A stretch of DNA of 64,000 nt from Mitsuaria sp. GD03876 (GCF_029840635.1 NZ_JAOCCU010000029.1:1-64000), one strand, 5' to 3'; counted from the first letter of the stretch, positions 17,500 to 26,816 are shown. Numbers and translations: made by a program. The notes: a model not told the origin generated them from the sequence alone.

Positions 17500-18336
17500 A
17501 TGTCCATCAAGTCCCGCAAGTTCCGCGTCGCCACCGAAGGCGCCACGACCGACGGTCGCACCATCCAGCGCGAGTGGCTCGTGCAGGCGGCCAAGAACTA
17601 CAACCCCAAGACCTACGGCGCGCGCGTCAACCTGGAGCACCTGCGCAGCGTCTATCCCGACAGCGCGTTCCGCGCATACGGCGACATCGTGTCGCTGGAG
17701 ACCAAGGAAGAAGACGGCAAGCTGCGCCTGTACGCCGAGATCAAGCCACTGCCCGAACTCGTCGCCCTGACCAAGGCCGGCCAGAAGCTGTTCACCAGCA
17801 TCGAGATCAATCCGAAGTTCGCCGACACGGGCGAGGCCTACGTGGTCGGCGTCGCGGTCACGGACAACCCGGCAAGCCTGGGCACCGACATGCTGAGCTT
17901 CGCGCAGCAGAACCCCAAGGCGAGCCCGTTCGCGGCCCGCAAGTCCTCGCCGGACGCGTTGTTCACCGAGGCCGTGGAGACCGAGCTGGCCTTCGAGGAC
18001 GAACCCGACAGCGAAGAGAGCAGGAAGTTCAGCGAGCGGCTGCGCGGGCTGGTGAAGTCGTTCACCAGCAAGGGCAAGAGTGATGACGCGCGCTTCGGCG
18101 AGCTGGTCGAGGCGCTCGAACAAATCACCGAGCACCTCTCCGACCAGGCCGAGGCCTCGGCGGCGCACCAGCGCCGCGCCGACGCCGCCGAGAAAGCCTT
18201 CAGCTCGTTGAAGACCGAGTTCGACCAGGTCAAGGCGACCGTCGCGAAATTCGACACCACGCCTGCCCCGGGCTTCTCGCAGCGCCCGCCGGCCACGGGC
18301 AGCAATCCCAACGCTGGCGCGCAGACCGACTGCTGA
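17500..18336 (+). CDS. O: Capsid scaffolding protein / prohead protease (P2 gpO family)
   Basis: 278 residues. The N-terminal serine-protease domain carries VNLEHLRS (His), DIVSLETKEEDGKL and FTSIEINPKF (Ser) in the gpO order. The C-terminal third is a helical, charged scaffold (about 170-250). It cleaves itself, gpN and gpL during head maturation. First gene of the rightward late operon. Confidence 0.96.
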   Translation: MSIKSRKFRVATEGATTDGRTIQREWLVQAAKNYNPKTYGARVNLEHLRSVYPDSAFRAYGDIVSLETKEEDGKLRLYAEIKPLPELVALTKAGQKLFTSIEINPKFADTGEAYVVGVAVTDNPASLGTDMLSFAQQNPKASPFAARKSSPDALFTEAVETELAFEDEPDSEESRKFSERLRGLVKSFTSKGKSDDARFGELVEALEQITEHLSDQAEASAAHQRRADAAEKAFSSLKTEFDQVKATVAKFDTTPAPGFSQRPPATGSNPNAGAQTDC

Positions 18337-18373
18337 TCAGCCACTCCCTTCACGCATCGCACCTAGGACCCTC

Positions 18374-19384
18374 ATGCGCAACGAAACCCGCGTCGTCTTC
18401 AACTCGTACATGTCCCGCGTCGCCGCGCTTAGCTCGGTCGCCAACGCGGCGCACACCTTCGCCGTGGCCCCTTCTGTCCAGCAGACGCTCGAAAAGAAAA
18501 TCCAGGAAACCAGCGACTTCCTCAAGCGCATCAACATCATCGGCGTGGCCGAGATGCAGGGCGAGAAGCTGGGCCTGGGCATTTCGGGTCCGGCGGCCAG
18601 CCGCACCAACACCGCCCAGAAGGATCGCCAGACGCGCGATCTGACCGGCATCGACGCGACGACCTACAAGTGCGAGAAGACGAACTTCGACACGCACATC
18701 GGCTATGCGAAGTTGGACGCCTGGGCGAAGTTCGCTGAGTTCCAGAACATGATCCGCGACCTGATCGTGCAGCGCCAGGCCCTGGACCGCATCATGATCG
18801 GCTTCAACGGCACCTCCGTGGCCGCCGAGACTGACGTCGTCGCCAATCCGCTGCTGCAGGACGTGAACATCGGATGGCTGCAGCAGATGCGCGAGAACGC
18901 GCCGGCGCGTGTCATGGGCAAGGCCAATGCCCCGATCAAGATCGGCGACGCGCAGGATGCCGACTACAAGAACCTCGACGCCGCCGTCTACGACGCGCGC
19001 CAACTGCTGGATCCGTGGTTCCAGGAAGACCCGGGCCTGGTCGCCATCCTGGGCCGCGACCTGATGCACGACAAGCTGTTCCCGATCGTGAACAGCGACA
19101 AGGCGCCGACCGAGATCCTCGCCGCCGACGTCGTGCTGTCGCAAAAGCGCGTGGGCGGCCTGCCGGCGGCCACGGTGCCCTTCTTCCCACCCAATGCGAT
19201 CCTGATCACGCGCTTCGACAACCTGTCGATCTACTGGCAGGAGAGCGCGCGCCGCCGTCGCGTCGAGGACAACCCCAAGCGCGACCGCATCGAGAACTAC
19301 GAATCCTCGAACGACGCCTTCGTGGTGGAGGACTACGGGCGCGCCGCGCTGGTGGAGCACATCGAGATCGCCGAGGCCGCCTGA
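18374..19384 (+). CDS. N: Major capsid protein (P2 gpN family)
   Basis: 336 residues, normal for gpN. Recognisable stretches: MRNETRVVFNSYMSRVA, FLKRINIIGVAEMQGEKLG, DKLFPIVN, and the late RFDNLSIYWQESARRR. HK97-fold shell protein, processed by gpO near its N-terminus. Follows gpO by 37 bp. Confidence 0.97.
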   Translation: MRNETRVVFNSYMSRVAALSSVANAAHTFAVAPSVQQTLEKKIQETSDFLKRINIIGVAEMQGEKLGLGISGPAASRTNTAQKDRQTRDLTGIDATTYKCEKTNFDTHIGYAKLDAWAKFAEFQNMIRDLIVQRQALDRIMIGFNGTSVAAETDVVANPLLQDVNIGWLQQMRENAPARVMGKANAPIKIGDAQDADYKNLDAAVYDARQLLDPWFQEDPGLVAILGRDLMHDKLFPIVNSDKAPTEILAADVVLSQKRVGGLPAATVPFFPPNAILITRFDNLSIYWQESARRRRVEDNPKRDRIENYESSNDAFVVEDYGRAALVEHIEIAEAA

Positions 19385-19386
19385 TC

Positions 19387-20094
19387 ATGCGCATGAGCCC
19401 TGCCCGCGCCCACCGCGCCCGCGTGCTCGCCGCCGAGGCCTGCGCCTCGGCTTCCGCTGGCGGCGAGCTGGTCGGCAGCGCCTACGAGCTGATGCGGGCC
19501 CAGCTCGTGGAGCATCTGCGCCATCTCAAGACGATCCAGTCCGTGGAACGCAAGATCGAGGCCAAGCGCAACTTCCTGCCGATCTACAAGGACTGGGTCG
19601 AGGCGGCCGTCGAAACGGGCCGCGGCGCGCAGGACCGGGTGCTCATGACTGTGCTGGTCTGGTTAATCGACGTCGGCGACTTCCAGGCCGCGCTCTACGT
19701 CGCGTCCTACGCCATCGAGCACGACCTGCAGATGCCCGACCAGTACGAGCGAAACCTCGCGACGGTGCTGCTCGACGAGATCGGCGGTGCTGCCCTGGCC
19801 GGGAAGTTGACGTTGGGCGAGTCCGTGCCGGTGTTGGACCGAGTCCTTGAGCTCACCCAGGACGCCGACACACCGGACCAGGCTCGCGCCAAGGTCCACA
19901 AGGCCTTGGGGTACGCCTACATGGGCCGTACGGGCGCCAGCGAGGTGGACGTCGGCACCGTGCCGGCGGACGCCGCCAAGCTCGCCCTGCAGCACTGCCG
20001 CCGCGCCCTGGAGCTGTTCGACCAGGTCGGCGTGAAAAAAGACATTGAGCGCCTGGAGCGCCGGCTGAAGTCCGCCGGCGAGTTGAGCGTCTGA
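19387..20094 (+). CDS. M: Terminase small/endonuclease subunit (P2 gpM family)
   Basis: 235 residues from ATG 19387, two bases after the capsid stop. Family features: MRMSPARAHRARVLAA, KRNFLPIYKDWVEAAVE and VLVWLIDVGDFQAAL. Cuts cos sites and works with gpP in DNA packaging. Confidence 0.95.
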   Translation: MRMSPARAHRARVLAAEACASASAGGELVGSAYELMRAQLVEHLRHLKTIQSVERKIEAKRNFLPIYKDWVEAAVETGRGAQDRVLMTVLVWLIDVGDFQAALYVASYAIEHDLQMPDQYERNLATVLLDEIGGAALAGKLTLGESVPVLDRVLELTQDADTPDQARAKVHKALGYAYMGRTGASEVDVGTVPADAAKLALQHCRRALELFDQVGVKKDIERLERRLKSAGELSV

Positions 20095-20186
20095 CCGCTT
20101 CCGGACCCCGGAACCCCGGCGGCTCGGGCTGATCGCGAAGGGCCTCGGCCTCGAAGCGTGACGCCCGACCACCGCCGACCTACACC

Positions 20187-20657
20187 ATGAGCTTCCTCGG
20201 AACCCCTCCCTCTCCCTCCGCCGCCGACGAGCAGCCGTTGAAGAACGACGGCTGGTTCCCCGACGTCGACCTGGCGCATCTGCGGGCCGCCTGTCGCCTC
20301 GACGGTACGGTGACCTCCCAACGGTTGCGCGAGGTCACGCTCGAGGCCGTGGCGAGCGTCAACGTCGAGCTGCAGGGTTACAAGGAAGCTCAGACCTCCG
20401 CCGGCCACGCCCGCCTAGCCGACGTCCCTGCGATCAAGCTCGACGACGAGAGCGTGCAGCTGCAGCGCTACCGCCGCGCCGTCTACGCCAGCGTCCAGGC
20501 CGACCTGATCGAGCTGTATCGGGACTTCGACACCACGGGCGCCGGCGACAAGGCCGCCGAGAAGCTGGAACTGCGCGTGGACGGCCTGCGCCGCGACCGG
20601 CGCTGGGCAATCTCCGCCCTCTACGGGCGCCGCCAGACGACGGTGGAGCTGATCTGA
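20187..20657 (+). CDS. L: Head completion/stabilisation protein (P2 gpL family)
   Basis: 156 residues with the gpL signatures WFPDVDLAHLRAACRLDGTV and YRRAVYASVQADLIELYRD. It plugs and stabilises filled heads at the portal. Ends overlapping the start of gpX by one base. Confidence 0.95.
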   Translation: MSFLGTPPSPSAADEQPLKNDGWFPDVDLAHLRAACRLDGTVTSQRLREVTLEAVASVNVELQGYKEAQTSAGHARLADVPAIKLDDESVQLQRYRRAVYASVQADLIELYRDFDTTGAGDKAAEKLELRVDGLRRDRRWAISALYGRRQTTVELI

Positions 20658-20857
20658 TGCGCGTGCGCACCCTGCAAGGCGACACGGTCGACGCGCTGTG
20701 CTGGCGCCACCTGGGCCGCACGGAAGGCGTCGTTGCCCAGACCCTGCTTCTCAACCCCGGCTTGGCCGACCACGGCCCTGTGCTTCCGGTCGGCCTGGCC
20801 GTCGACCTCCCCATCCCGCAACCTAGCACCCGCCCCATGGTGCAGCTCTGGACCTGA
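20657..20857 (+). CDS. X: Tail protein X (P2 gpX family, LysM-like)
   Basis: 66 residues beginning MRVRTLQGDTVDALCWRHLG, the typical LysM-like gpX start, and ending PSTRPMVQLWT. Small baseplate/tail protein placed between head completion and lysis genes as in P2. Confidence 0.94.
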   Translation: MRVRTLQGDTVDALCWRHLGRTEGVVAQTLLLNPGLADHGPVLPVGLAVDLPIPQPSTRPMVQLWT

Positions 20858-20859
20858 CC

Positions 20860-21102
20860 GTGACCATCAAGCAGGAGTTCAAGGACCTCGCCGTGCAAGC
20901 CGCCGTCGCCACGCCGACCAGCGCTTGGGCGCTCATCACCTCGCTGACCCTTGCCCAGTGGATCGCGCTGATCCTGGGCGCGCTCCAGGCCGCCTACCTG
21001 GTGCGCAAGTGGTGGCGTGAGGAGACCGAGTGGGGGGTGCACATGCGCCGCCTCGCGGGCCGGCCAGTCGCCGACACGCGCCAGGCGGAGATCGAGTCTT
21101 GA
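20860..21102 (+). CDS. Phage holin
   Basis: 80 residues from a GTG two bases after gpX. One or two hydrophobic segments (TSAWALITSLTLAQWIALIL; ILGALQAAYLV) are followed by a charged tail WWREETEW. Size, hydrophobicity and position directly before the endolysin indicate the holin that permeabilises the inner membrane. The start lacks a strong ribosome site and is probably coupled. Confidence 0.82.
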   Translation: MTIKQEFKDLAVQAAVATPTSAWALITSLTLAQWIALILGALQAAYLVRKWWREETEWGVHMRRLAGRPVADTRQAEIES

Positions 21103-21668
21103 GCCGCGCCCGCATCGCGATCGCGCTGCTCACCTTCAGCGCGGCTGCCTTCGTGCACCTGGCCGTGAGCGAGAACTACGTCGAAGTCGCCACCGTACCG
21201 GTCAAAGGCGACGTCCCGACGAACGGATTCGGCAGCACCCGGCAGCTCGATGGGTCGCCCGTGAAGCTGGGCGATCGCACTACGCCCGTGGCGGCGCTGC
21301 AGCGTTCCCTGGCCTACATGCAGACGGCAGAAGTCAGCTTCCGCCGCTGCGTCGACGTGCCGCTGCACCAGGCCGAGTTCGACCTATACCTGGACTTCGC
21401 CTACCAGTACGGCATGCCCACGCTGTGCGCGTCGCCGATCGTGGGGCATCTGCGCGCGCTGCGCTACGACCAGGCCTGCGACGCGCTCCTCGAGTTCCGT
21501 TTCATGACCTCGCCCATCGAGCATGACGGCTGGGAGGTGTCCCGGCGCGACAGCGCCGGCCGCCCGACGCGCTGGAAGTTCGACTGCGCCACGCCAGGGA
21601 ACAAGGTCTGCGCCGGGGTCTGGACGCGTCAGCAGCGGCGACACCAGCAGTGCAAGGCCGCCCAATGA
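21099..21668 (+). CDS. Endolysin, GH24 lysozyme with signal-anchor N-terminus
   Basis: 189 residues from a TTG overlapping the holin stop by four bases; upstream in-frame starts would lie deep in the holin gene. N-terminal hydrophobic IAIALLTFSAAAFVHLA looks like a signal-arrest-release anchor. The catalytic region SENYVEVATVPVKGDVPTNG carries the Glu, Asp and downstream Thr (FGST) of T4-type muramidases. Degrades peptidoglycan at lysis. Confidence 0.88.
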   Translation: MSRARIAIALLTFSAAAFVHLAVSENYVEVATVPVKGDVPTNGFGSTRQLDGSPVKLGDRTTPVAALQRSLAYMQTAEVSFRRCVDVPLHQAEFDLYLDFAYQYGMPTLCASPIVGHLRALRYDQACDALLEFRFMTSPIEHDGWEVSRRDSAGRPTRWKFDCATPGNKVCAGVWTRQQRRHQQCKAAQ

Positions 21669-22222
21669 ACCGGTTCGCTGATGGGGCACTGGTCCTGCTC
21701 GCGATTGCCGCCGCCTTCTGGCTAGGCTCCCTTCAGGGCCGCGCACTGGGGGGCGCCGATCAACAGCTCGCCGCAGAACAGCGCGAGCGCGACGTCTCCG
21801 CCCAACACGCCGCGGCTCTGCGGGCAGCGGATACGCGCCTACGCCGCGTCGAGGCGGACCTCCGCACCAGCTCGTCCACCGCCACTGACGCCCTGAAGCG
21901 GGCGCTACACGATGAGAAGACTCAACACGATCGCCTTGTGGCTGAGCTGCGCGCTGGCGCTGTCCGGCTGTCAGTCCCCATCGTCGCCACCGGCGGTGCG
22001 GCTTGTATCGCCGACGCTGCCCGAAGTGCCGGCACTGCCGGCGGAGATCGGAACGAAACGCGAGCCGAACTTGCGCCAGCGGCTGCTGAAGATCTTGCAG
22101 CCATTGCCACAGACGGCAATGCCGCCATCGTCCAGCTCAACGCCTGCATCGACCGCTACAACGAAGTCCGCCAGCGACTGAACGCGCTGCGCGAGGAGAT
22201 GGCCCGTGCTCAAGCCCAATAG
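21665..22222 (+). CDS. Spanin inner-membrane subunit (Rz/LysB)
   Basis: 185 residues from ATG 21665, ATGA overlap with the endolysin. N-terminal membrane anchor (ALVLLAIAAAFWLGSLQG) and a long periplasmic coiled coil (about 40-95). Works with the embedded Rz1 lipoprotein to fuse inner and outer membrane. Confidence 0.88.
   Translation: MNRFADGALVLLAIAAAFWLGSLQGRALGGADQQLAAEQRERDVSAQHAAALRAADTRLRRVEADLRTSSSTATDALKRALHDEKTQHDRLVAELRAGAVRLSVPIVATGGAACIADAARSAGTAGGDRNETRAELAPAAAEDLAAIATDGNAAIVQLNACIDRYNEVRQRLNALREEMARAQAQ
21912..22181 (+). CDS. Spanin outer-membrane lipoprotein (Rz1/LysC), nested in Rz
   Basis: 89 residues in the +1 frame wholly inside Rz. Signal peptide with lipobox LSGC at Cys 20, then a Pro/Ser-rich mature part, as in Rz1 proteins. 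The nested arrangement is known from P2 lysB/lysC and lambda Rz/Rz1. Longer than the shortest Rz1 proteins because of a Ser/Thr/Pro tail. Confidence 0.85.
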   Translation: MRRLNTIALWLSCALALSGCQSPSSPPAVRLVSPTLPEVPALPAEIGTKREPNLRQRLLKILQPLPQTAMPPSSSSTPASTATTKSASD

Positions 22223-22691
22223 CCTGCGCGAGCACCTGTCGCAGGCCGTCCCGGCACTGCGACGCGATCCGGACAAGCTCAGCGTGTTCCTGAAGGAGGG
22301 CAAGCTCGTTGCTGCCGCCGGGGAAACGCTGTCCTTCGAGTACCGCTACACGCTCAACCTGGTCCTGCTGGACTACGCTGAGCATGCCGACGCGGTCATG
22401 GTGCCGCTGCTGGCCTGGCTGCGCGTCAACCAGCCCGAGATCGCCGAGAACCCGGATCTGCGCGAGAAGGCGCTGCGGTTCGAGGTGGAGTTCCTCAACT
22501 CGAAGACGGTGGACCTGTCGATCGAGGTGGACCTCACGGAGCGAGTCTTGGTGCAGCCGCGCAAGAGCGCGTCCGGCTTCGACGTCAAGCACCTGGGCGA
22601 GCCCGCCCACGTTGGTCAAATGCCCGCTGGCGAGCGCTGGGACGTCTACTTCGCGGGCGATCTGCTCGCGAGCTGGACGTATCCGGCATGA
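22206..22691 (+). CDS. R: Tail completion protein (P2 gpR family)
   Basis: 161 residues from GTG 22206, overlapping the end of Rz. Features: MLKPNSLREHLSQAVPALRRDPDKL and, later, YRYTLNLVLLDYAEHADAV in sequence. gpR completes the tail tube end for head joining. Followed by gpS with a four-base overlap. Confidence 0.94.
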   Translation: MLKPNSLREHLSQAVPALRRDPDKLSVFLKEGKLVAAAGETLSFEYRYTLNLVLLDYAEHADAVMVPLLAWLRVNQPEIAENPDLREKALRFEVEFLNSKTVDLSIEVDLTERVLVQPRKSASGFDVKHLGEPAHVGQMPAGERWDVYFAGDLLASWTYPA

Positions 22692-23149
22692 CCGAAGACC
22701 TGCGCGCGCTTGACGACTGGCTCGCCCCGCTGCTCGCCGGCATCACCCCTACTGCGCGCCGGCGCCTGGCGCGCGACCTCGCGCGCGATCTCCGCCGCCA
22801 GCAGCAGCAGCGCATCGCTGCACAGCTCAACCCGGACGGAACGCGCTACGAGGCCCGCAAGGCGACGCTTCGCGATCGCAAGGGCAAGATTCGCCGTGGC
22901 GCCATGTTCGCGAAGATCCGCACCGCGACTCACCTTCGCGTCGAGGCCTCGCCTGACCAGGCGAGCGTCGGCTTCGCGGGACGTGTCGCGCGCATCGCTT
23001 CTGTGCACCAGCTCGGCCTGCGAGATCGGGTACGGCCGGACGGGCCCGAGGTCCAGTACGCGGCTCGCCGCCTCCTCGGACTGACCACAGAGGATCGCGA
23101 ATGGATTCGCGACCGGATCCTGCACGTGCTGGCCTCCTACGCGCCCTGA
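22688..23149 (+). CDS. S: Phage virion morphogenesis / tail completion protein (P2 gpS family)
   Basis: 153 residues. LDDWLAPLLAGITPTARR, the Arg-rich RDLARDLRRQQQQRI and VSVGF-like SVGFAGRVARIASVHQLGL are typical of gpS. Partners gpR in finishing the tail. Confidence 0.94.
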   Translation: MTEDLRALDDWLAPLLAGITPTARRRLARDLARDLRRQQQQRIAAQLNPDGTRYEARKATLRDRKGKIRRGAMFAKIRTATHLRVEASPDQASVGFAGRVARIASVHQLGLRDRVRPDGPEVQYAARRLLGLTTEDREWIRDRILHVLASYAP

Positions 23150-23326
23150 AGGCCATTAAGCCTGCGTCAAGCAGATTGCCGAGAACTTCCCAGAATGGCG
23201 CCCGCGCGGCGCGCCCATCGTGAACCGACGAAGAGCGGGCCGGGACGCCGGGCGTCAATCGGCGCGGCTTCATGGCGGATCAATTCCGCACTGATTTCGC
23301 GCTGCTATCAGCGAGAAGAAAGCAGT

Positions 23327-23563
23327 ATGGACATGCAAAGAAGAACGTCAGGGAACGGCAGCCATCACCTCAGTGCCGTCGTCAATCAACGGATCTCCGA
23401 CCTTGCCACGGCGATCAGCCAGGCCGATGACGGCATCGCCGCGCTATTGGCGCTGCTGGAAGCAGCACCGGGCCAGGTCTCCGCAGCGGGCGTAGCCGCG
23501 CTGTTGCGGCCCCATTCCACCGCTCTGCAGCGGGCGAGTGCTGCGCTACTCGATCACATGTGA
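23327..23563 (+). CDS. Small helical phage protein, possibly DUF1484-like
   Basis: 78 residues from ATG 23327, with a purine-rich GAGAAGAAAG upstream. Predicted helical: VVNQRISDLATAISQADDG then LLRPHSTALQRASAALLDHM. It resembles small DUF1484-type proteins in Ralstonia/Burkholderia prophages found at this same place between gpS and gpV, but I am not certain. Role unknown. Confidence 0.55.
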   Translation: MDMQRRTSGNGSHHLSAVVNQRISDLATAISQADDGIAALLALLEAAPGQVSAAGVAALLRPHSTALQRASAALLDHM

Positions 23564-23631
23564 TCGCAGCGGGGCTTGCCCGTCACGGGCAGACCCTGCA
23601 ACGCGTGCCTCGCGCGAGGCACGCCGGCAAG

Positions 23632-24312
23632 ATGAGCGGCATGGATTCTCCGGACATCAGCGACGTGATCCGCCGACTAGAAAACCTCTTGCGCCCTGGC
23701 ACCATCGACCAGATCGACGTCAACGCGGCGCTTGTCCGCGTGCGCACCGGCGGTCTGCTGTCGTCCTGGATCCGCTGGTTCACTCGTCGCGCCGGTGATG
23801 TGCGCGCCTGGTGCCCGCCGTCGGTCGGTGAGCAGTGCATGCTGTTCTCGCCAGGCGGTGACCTTGCCAACGGCTTTGCGCTCGTGGGCCTCTTCAGCGA
23901 TAGCCACCCGGCGAACGACAGCCGCGCCAGCACCGACGCAACGCTGCATCCGGACGGCACCCTTGTCGAGTACGACCACGCCGCCCATCGCCACCTGATC
24001 CAGTGCGTCGGCGACATCGTCGCGATCGCACAGGGCAACATCGCCAGCAAGGCCGAGGGCGACATCGCGCTCGAGGCGCAGGGAAATGTCTCCGCCCGCG
24101 CCGGAGGCTCCCTGGCCATCCAGGCCGCCCAGTCGATCGTCATCGAGGCCGGCACCAGCATCACACTCAAGGTCGGCGCGGCGTCGCTGACGATCGGCGC
24201 GTCCGGTATCAAGGGCTCTCCCGACATCGTCGTCGAGAACATCAGCCTGACACAGCACGCGCACGACCAGGTGCAAAGGGGCAACTTCACCTCCGGGAAG
24301 CCTGTCCCATGA
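23632..24312 (+). CDS. V: Baseplate spike protein (P2 gpV family)
   Basis: 226 residues from ATG 23632; ATG 23641 is an alternative and longer upstream reading overlaps the previous gene. N-terminal OB-like domain (IDQIDVNAALVRVRTGGLLS), then a beta-helical repeat region (about 130-200) with alternating hydrophobic residues (ASKAEGDIALEAQGNVSARA). The end contains TQHAHDQ, whose HxH fits the metal-binding apex of P2-type spikes. It pierces the outer membrane. Confidence 0.94.
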   Translation: MSGMDSPDISDVIRRLENLLRPGTIDQIDVNAALVRVRTGGLLSSWIRWFTRRAGDVRAWCPPSVGEQCMLFSPGGDLANGFALVGLFSDSHPANDSRASTDATLHPDGTLVEYDHAAHRHLIQCVGDIVAIAQGNIASKAEGDIALEAQGNVSARAGGSLAIQAAQSIVIEAGTSITLKVGAASLTIGASGIKGSPDIVVENISLTQHAHDQVQRGNFTSGKPVP

Positions 24313-24671
24313 GCGGCCTGAACCAGCGCACGGGTCGCGCCGTGGACGGCGTCGAGCACCTGCGCCAGAGCGTTGCCGACATCCTCACCACCCCCATCGG
24401 CAGCCGCATCGCGCGGCGCACCTACGGGAGCCTGCTGCCCGAGCTGGTCGACCATCCGGACAACGGCGCCACCCGCGTACGGATCTTCGCGGCCACGGCC
24501 GGCGCGCTGATGCGCTGGGAGCCGCGCCTCAAGGTCAGCCGCATCCGCCTGGCGCAGGGTGAGCGCCCCGGCCAGGTCGTTGTCGAGCTGGAGGGCGTCT
24601 ACCGTCCGCTGCAGGGCCAACAGCAGGCTCTCGCACTCGTGCTGCCGCTTCAGCTGAGGGCTGCCCTGTGA
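24309..24671 (+). CDS. W: Baseplate wedge protein (P2 gpW / T4 gp25 family)
   Basis: 120 residues from ATG 24309. SVADILTTPIGSRIARRTYG and SLLPELVDHPDN are diagnostic for gpW. Structural wedge component of the baseplate. Overlaps gpV and gpJ by four bases each. Confidence 0.95.
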   Translation: MSGLNQRTGRAVDGVEHLRQSVADILTTPIGSRIARRTYGSLLPELVDHPDNGATRVRIFAATAGALMRWEPRLKVSRIRLAQGERPGQVVVELEGVYRPLQGQQQALALVLPLQLRAAL

Positions 24672-25663
24672 TCGACCTCCCGCAACTGCCCGCCCCCGCC
24701 ATCGTCGAGGCGCTCGACTTCGAGACGCTGCTGGCCGAGCGCAAGCGCGCCTTCCTCGAGCTGATGCCCGAGGAGCAACGCGCCGACCTCGCGCAGGTTC
24801 TCAGCCTAGAGTCCGAACCGCTGACCAAGCTCCTCGAGGAGAACGTGTACCGCGAGCTGATCTGGCGCCAGCGCGTGAACGAAGCCGCCAAGGCCTCGCT
24901 TCTGGCCTACGCCCAGAAGACCGACCTGGACAACCGCGCCGCCGACTACGGCGTGAGGCGGCTGCTGCTGTCCCCGGCGGATCCGGATGCCGTCCCGCCC
25001 GTCGATGCCGTCTACGAGAGCGACGAACGCCTGCGTTATCGCTGCCAGATGGCGCTGGAGGGGCTCACCGTTGCTGGGAGCCGCGGCGCGTACCACTTCC
25101 ACGCCCTCTCCGCCCACGCCCAGATCTCCGACGCGTCGATCGACTCGCCTACCTTCGAGGCGGTCGACGTCGGCACCGAGCTGAGAGCGCTGCTGCCCGC
25201 CGGCGCCATCGTGGTCACCTGCAGCTATGCCGCCGGCCTGGTCGATCCGCTGCCCGGTGACGTGACCGTGGCGGTGCTGCCGGCCAAGACCGCCTCGGTG
25301 CCTGCCGACGAGCTCGTGACCATGACGCAAGCCGCGCTCTCTGCCGACGAGGTGCGCCCGCTGACGGACCGTCCCCGCGTACTCAGCGGCATGCCCACCG
25401 ACTACCTGGTCAGCGCCGTGCTGGAGTTCGAGGACGGACCGGATCACACCGTGGTGCTCGCCAACGCCAACCAGCGCCTGCAGGACGCGATCACGGCGGG
25501 ACGTAGGCTCGGCGGGCTCATGCCCCGTTCGGTGCTCTTCGCTGCCCTACAGGCGCCCGGCGTGCGGCGCGTCCTGCTCGATCAGCCGCCCGTCGACGTC
25601 GTCTGCGACCTGCGCCACTACCCGAACTGCACTGGCGTGACGATCGCGCAGGTCCAGCCATGA
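24668..25663 (+). CDS. J: Baseplate assembly protein (P2 gpJ family)
   Basis: 331 residues from GTG 24668. IDLPQLPAPAIVEALDFE at the start, RQRVNEAAKASLLAYA and YESDERLRYRCQMALEG are gpJ features. Builds the baseplate edge with gpW and gpI. Confidence 0.95.
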   Translation: MIDLPQLPAPAIVEALDFETLLAERKRAFLELMPEEQRADLAQVLSLESEPLTKLLEENVYRELIWRQRVNEAAKASLLAYAQKTDLDNRAADYGVRRLLLSPADPDAVPPVDAVYESDERLRYRCQMALEGLTVAGSRGAYHFHALSAHAQISDASIDSPTFEAVDVGTELRALLPAGAIVVTCSYAAGLVDPLPGDVTVAVLPAKTASVPADELVTMTQAALSADEVRPLTDRPRVLSGMPTDYLVSAVLEFEDGPDHTVVLANANQRLQDAITAGRRLGGLMPRSVLFAALQAPGVRRVLLDQPPVDVVCDLRHYPNCTGVTIAQVQP

Positions 25664-26307
25664 CGCTCGGCCCGATCCCCTCACTGCTGCCGCCCTCTGC
25701 GACCCGCCTCGAGCGTGCCGCCGCTGCGGTCTCGGTGCCGCCCATCGATCCGGCCCCGCTGCGCACCCTAGGCGACTCCAGCAGGATCCCGGCGACGTTC
25801 CTGCCGTGGCTCGCCTGGGGCGCCTCCACGGACGGATGGCAAGAAGCCCAGACCGAGGAGGCTCGTCGGGCGCTCGTGCGCAACTCCGTGGCGATTCACC
25901 AGCGCAAAGGCACCGCAGGCGCCATCCGGCGGGTGCTCGGCGCCATCGGCGCGTCGATCGATCTGGCGGAGTGGCAGCAGACAGGAGGCGCGCCCTACAC
26001 GTTCACGCTCACCGTCTGGGCCGGCAACAACCCGTCCGCCGGTGACGACGGCCTGATCAATCTCGAGCTGTATGCCCGGATCCGCCGCATGGTCGATGCG
26101 GTGAAGAACGAACGCAGTCACTACGGCCTCAACGTAGGAGCTCGCTTCGATCACGGCCTGTTCTTCGGATCGTCGGTCTCCGCAACCACGATCGCGCGCA
26201 ACTCCGCCGAGGCACTGCCCGTTCAGCCTCGCCCACTCGCCCAGTCCCTGCGTGCAGCCACCGGCGCGCAGGTCGTGACCATCGTTCGCGTAAGCATGGA
26301 GTCCTGA
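25660..26307 (+). CDS. I: Tail protein I (P2 gpI family)
   Basis: 215 residues, ATG overlapping gpJ by four bases. SVPPIDPAPLRTLGDSSRIP, WLAWGASTDGW and RKGTAGAIRRVLGAIG are gpI features. Baseplate component adjacent to the fibre attachment. Confidence 0.94.
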   Translation: MTLGPIPSLLPPSATRLERAAAAVSVPPIDPAPLRTLGDSSRIPATFLPWLAWGASTDGWQEAQTEEARRALVRNSVAIHQRKGTAGAIRRVLGAIGASIDLAEWQQTGGAPYTFTLTVWAGNNPSAGDDGLINLELYARIRRMVDAVKNERSHYGLNVGARFDHGLFFGSSVSATTIARNSAEALPVQPRPLAQSLRAATGAQVVTIVRVSMES

Positions 26308-26816
26308 TGACCACCCTCGTGACCACCACCCTGGAGGTCGGCCTGGCCGCGATCCTGCTCCAGGCCGGCGACGGCCTCGCCGCCAAGATCTCGCATGTCG
26401 CGCTCGGCGACGCAGCCTACACGCCTGCGCAGACCCAAGCCGGCCTGCGCAATGAGCGCGCTCGCTTCTCCGTCGCGGGAGGCAAGGTCGTGGGACCCAG
26501 ACAGTTCCACGTCGCCGCCAAGGCAGACGGCCCCACCGAGTTCTGGGTCCGAGAAGTGGGTTTCGTGCTGAGCGACGGCACCTTCCTGGCCGTTTGGAGC
26601 GATCCGGTCAAGCCACTCGCCTACAAGGCGCCCGGGGTCGATCTCCTGCTGGGCTTCGACCTCCTCTTGTCCGGCATTCCGGCTGGCTCCGTCGTCATCG
26701 AAGCGACCGGCGACCTCAATCTGTCGATGGCCGAGGAATTCGCCACGATGGCGAAAGCTCTCGTCGACCTTCAACATATTTCCGTCAAGCAGTTCGTTAA
26801 AGGAGCCCTGAAGTGA
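26307..26816 (+). CDS. Tail fibre N-terminal (attachment) domain protein (gpH N-terminus)
   Basis: 169 residues matching only the conserved virion-binding N-terminal domain of P2 gpH-type fibres (KISHVALGDAAYTP; REVGFVLSDGTFLAVWSD). Usual gpH proteins are several times longer, so the distal fibre is separately encoded by the next gene, which overlaps by four bases. The split is common in this phage group. Confidence 0.85.
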   Translation: MTTLVTTTLEVGLAAILLQAGDGLAAKISHVALGDAAYTPAQTQAGLRNERARFSVAGGKVVGPRQFHVAAKADGPTEFWVREVGFVLSDGTFLAVWSDPVKPLAYKAPGVDLLLGFDLLLSGIPAGSVVIEATGDLNLSMAEEFATMAKALVDLQHISVKQFVKGALK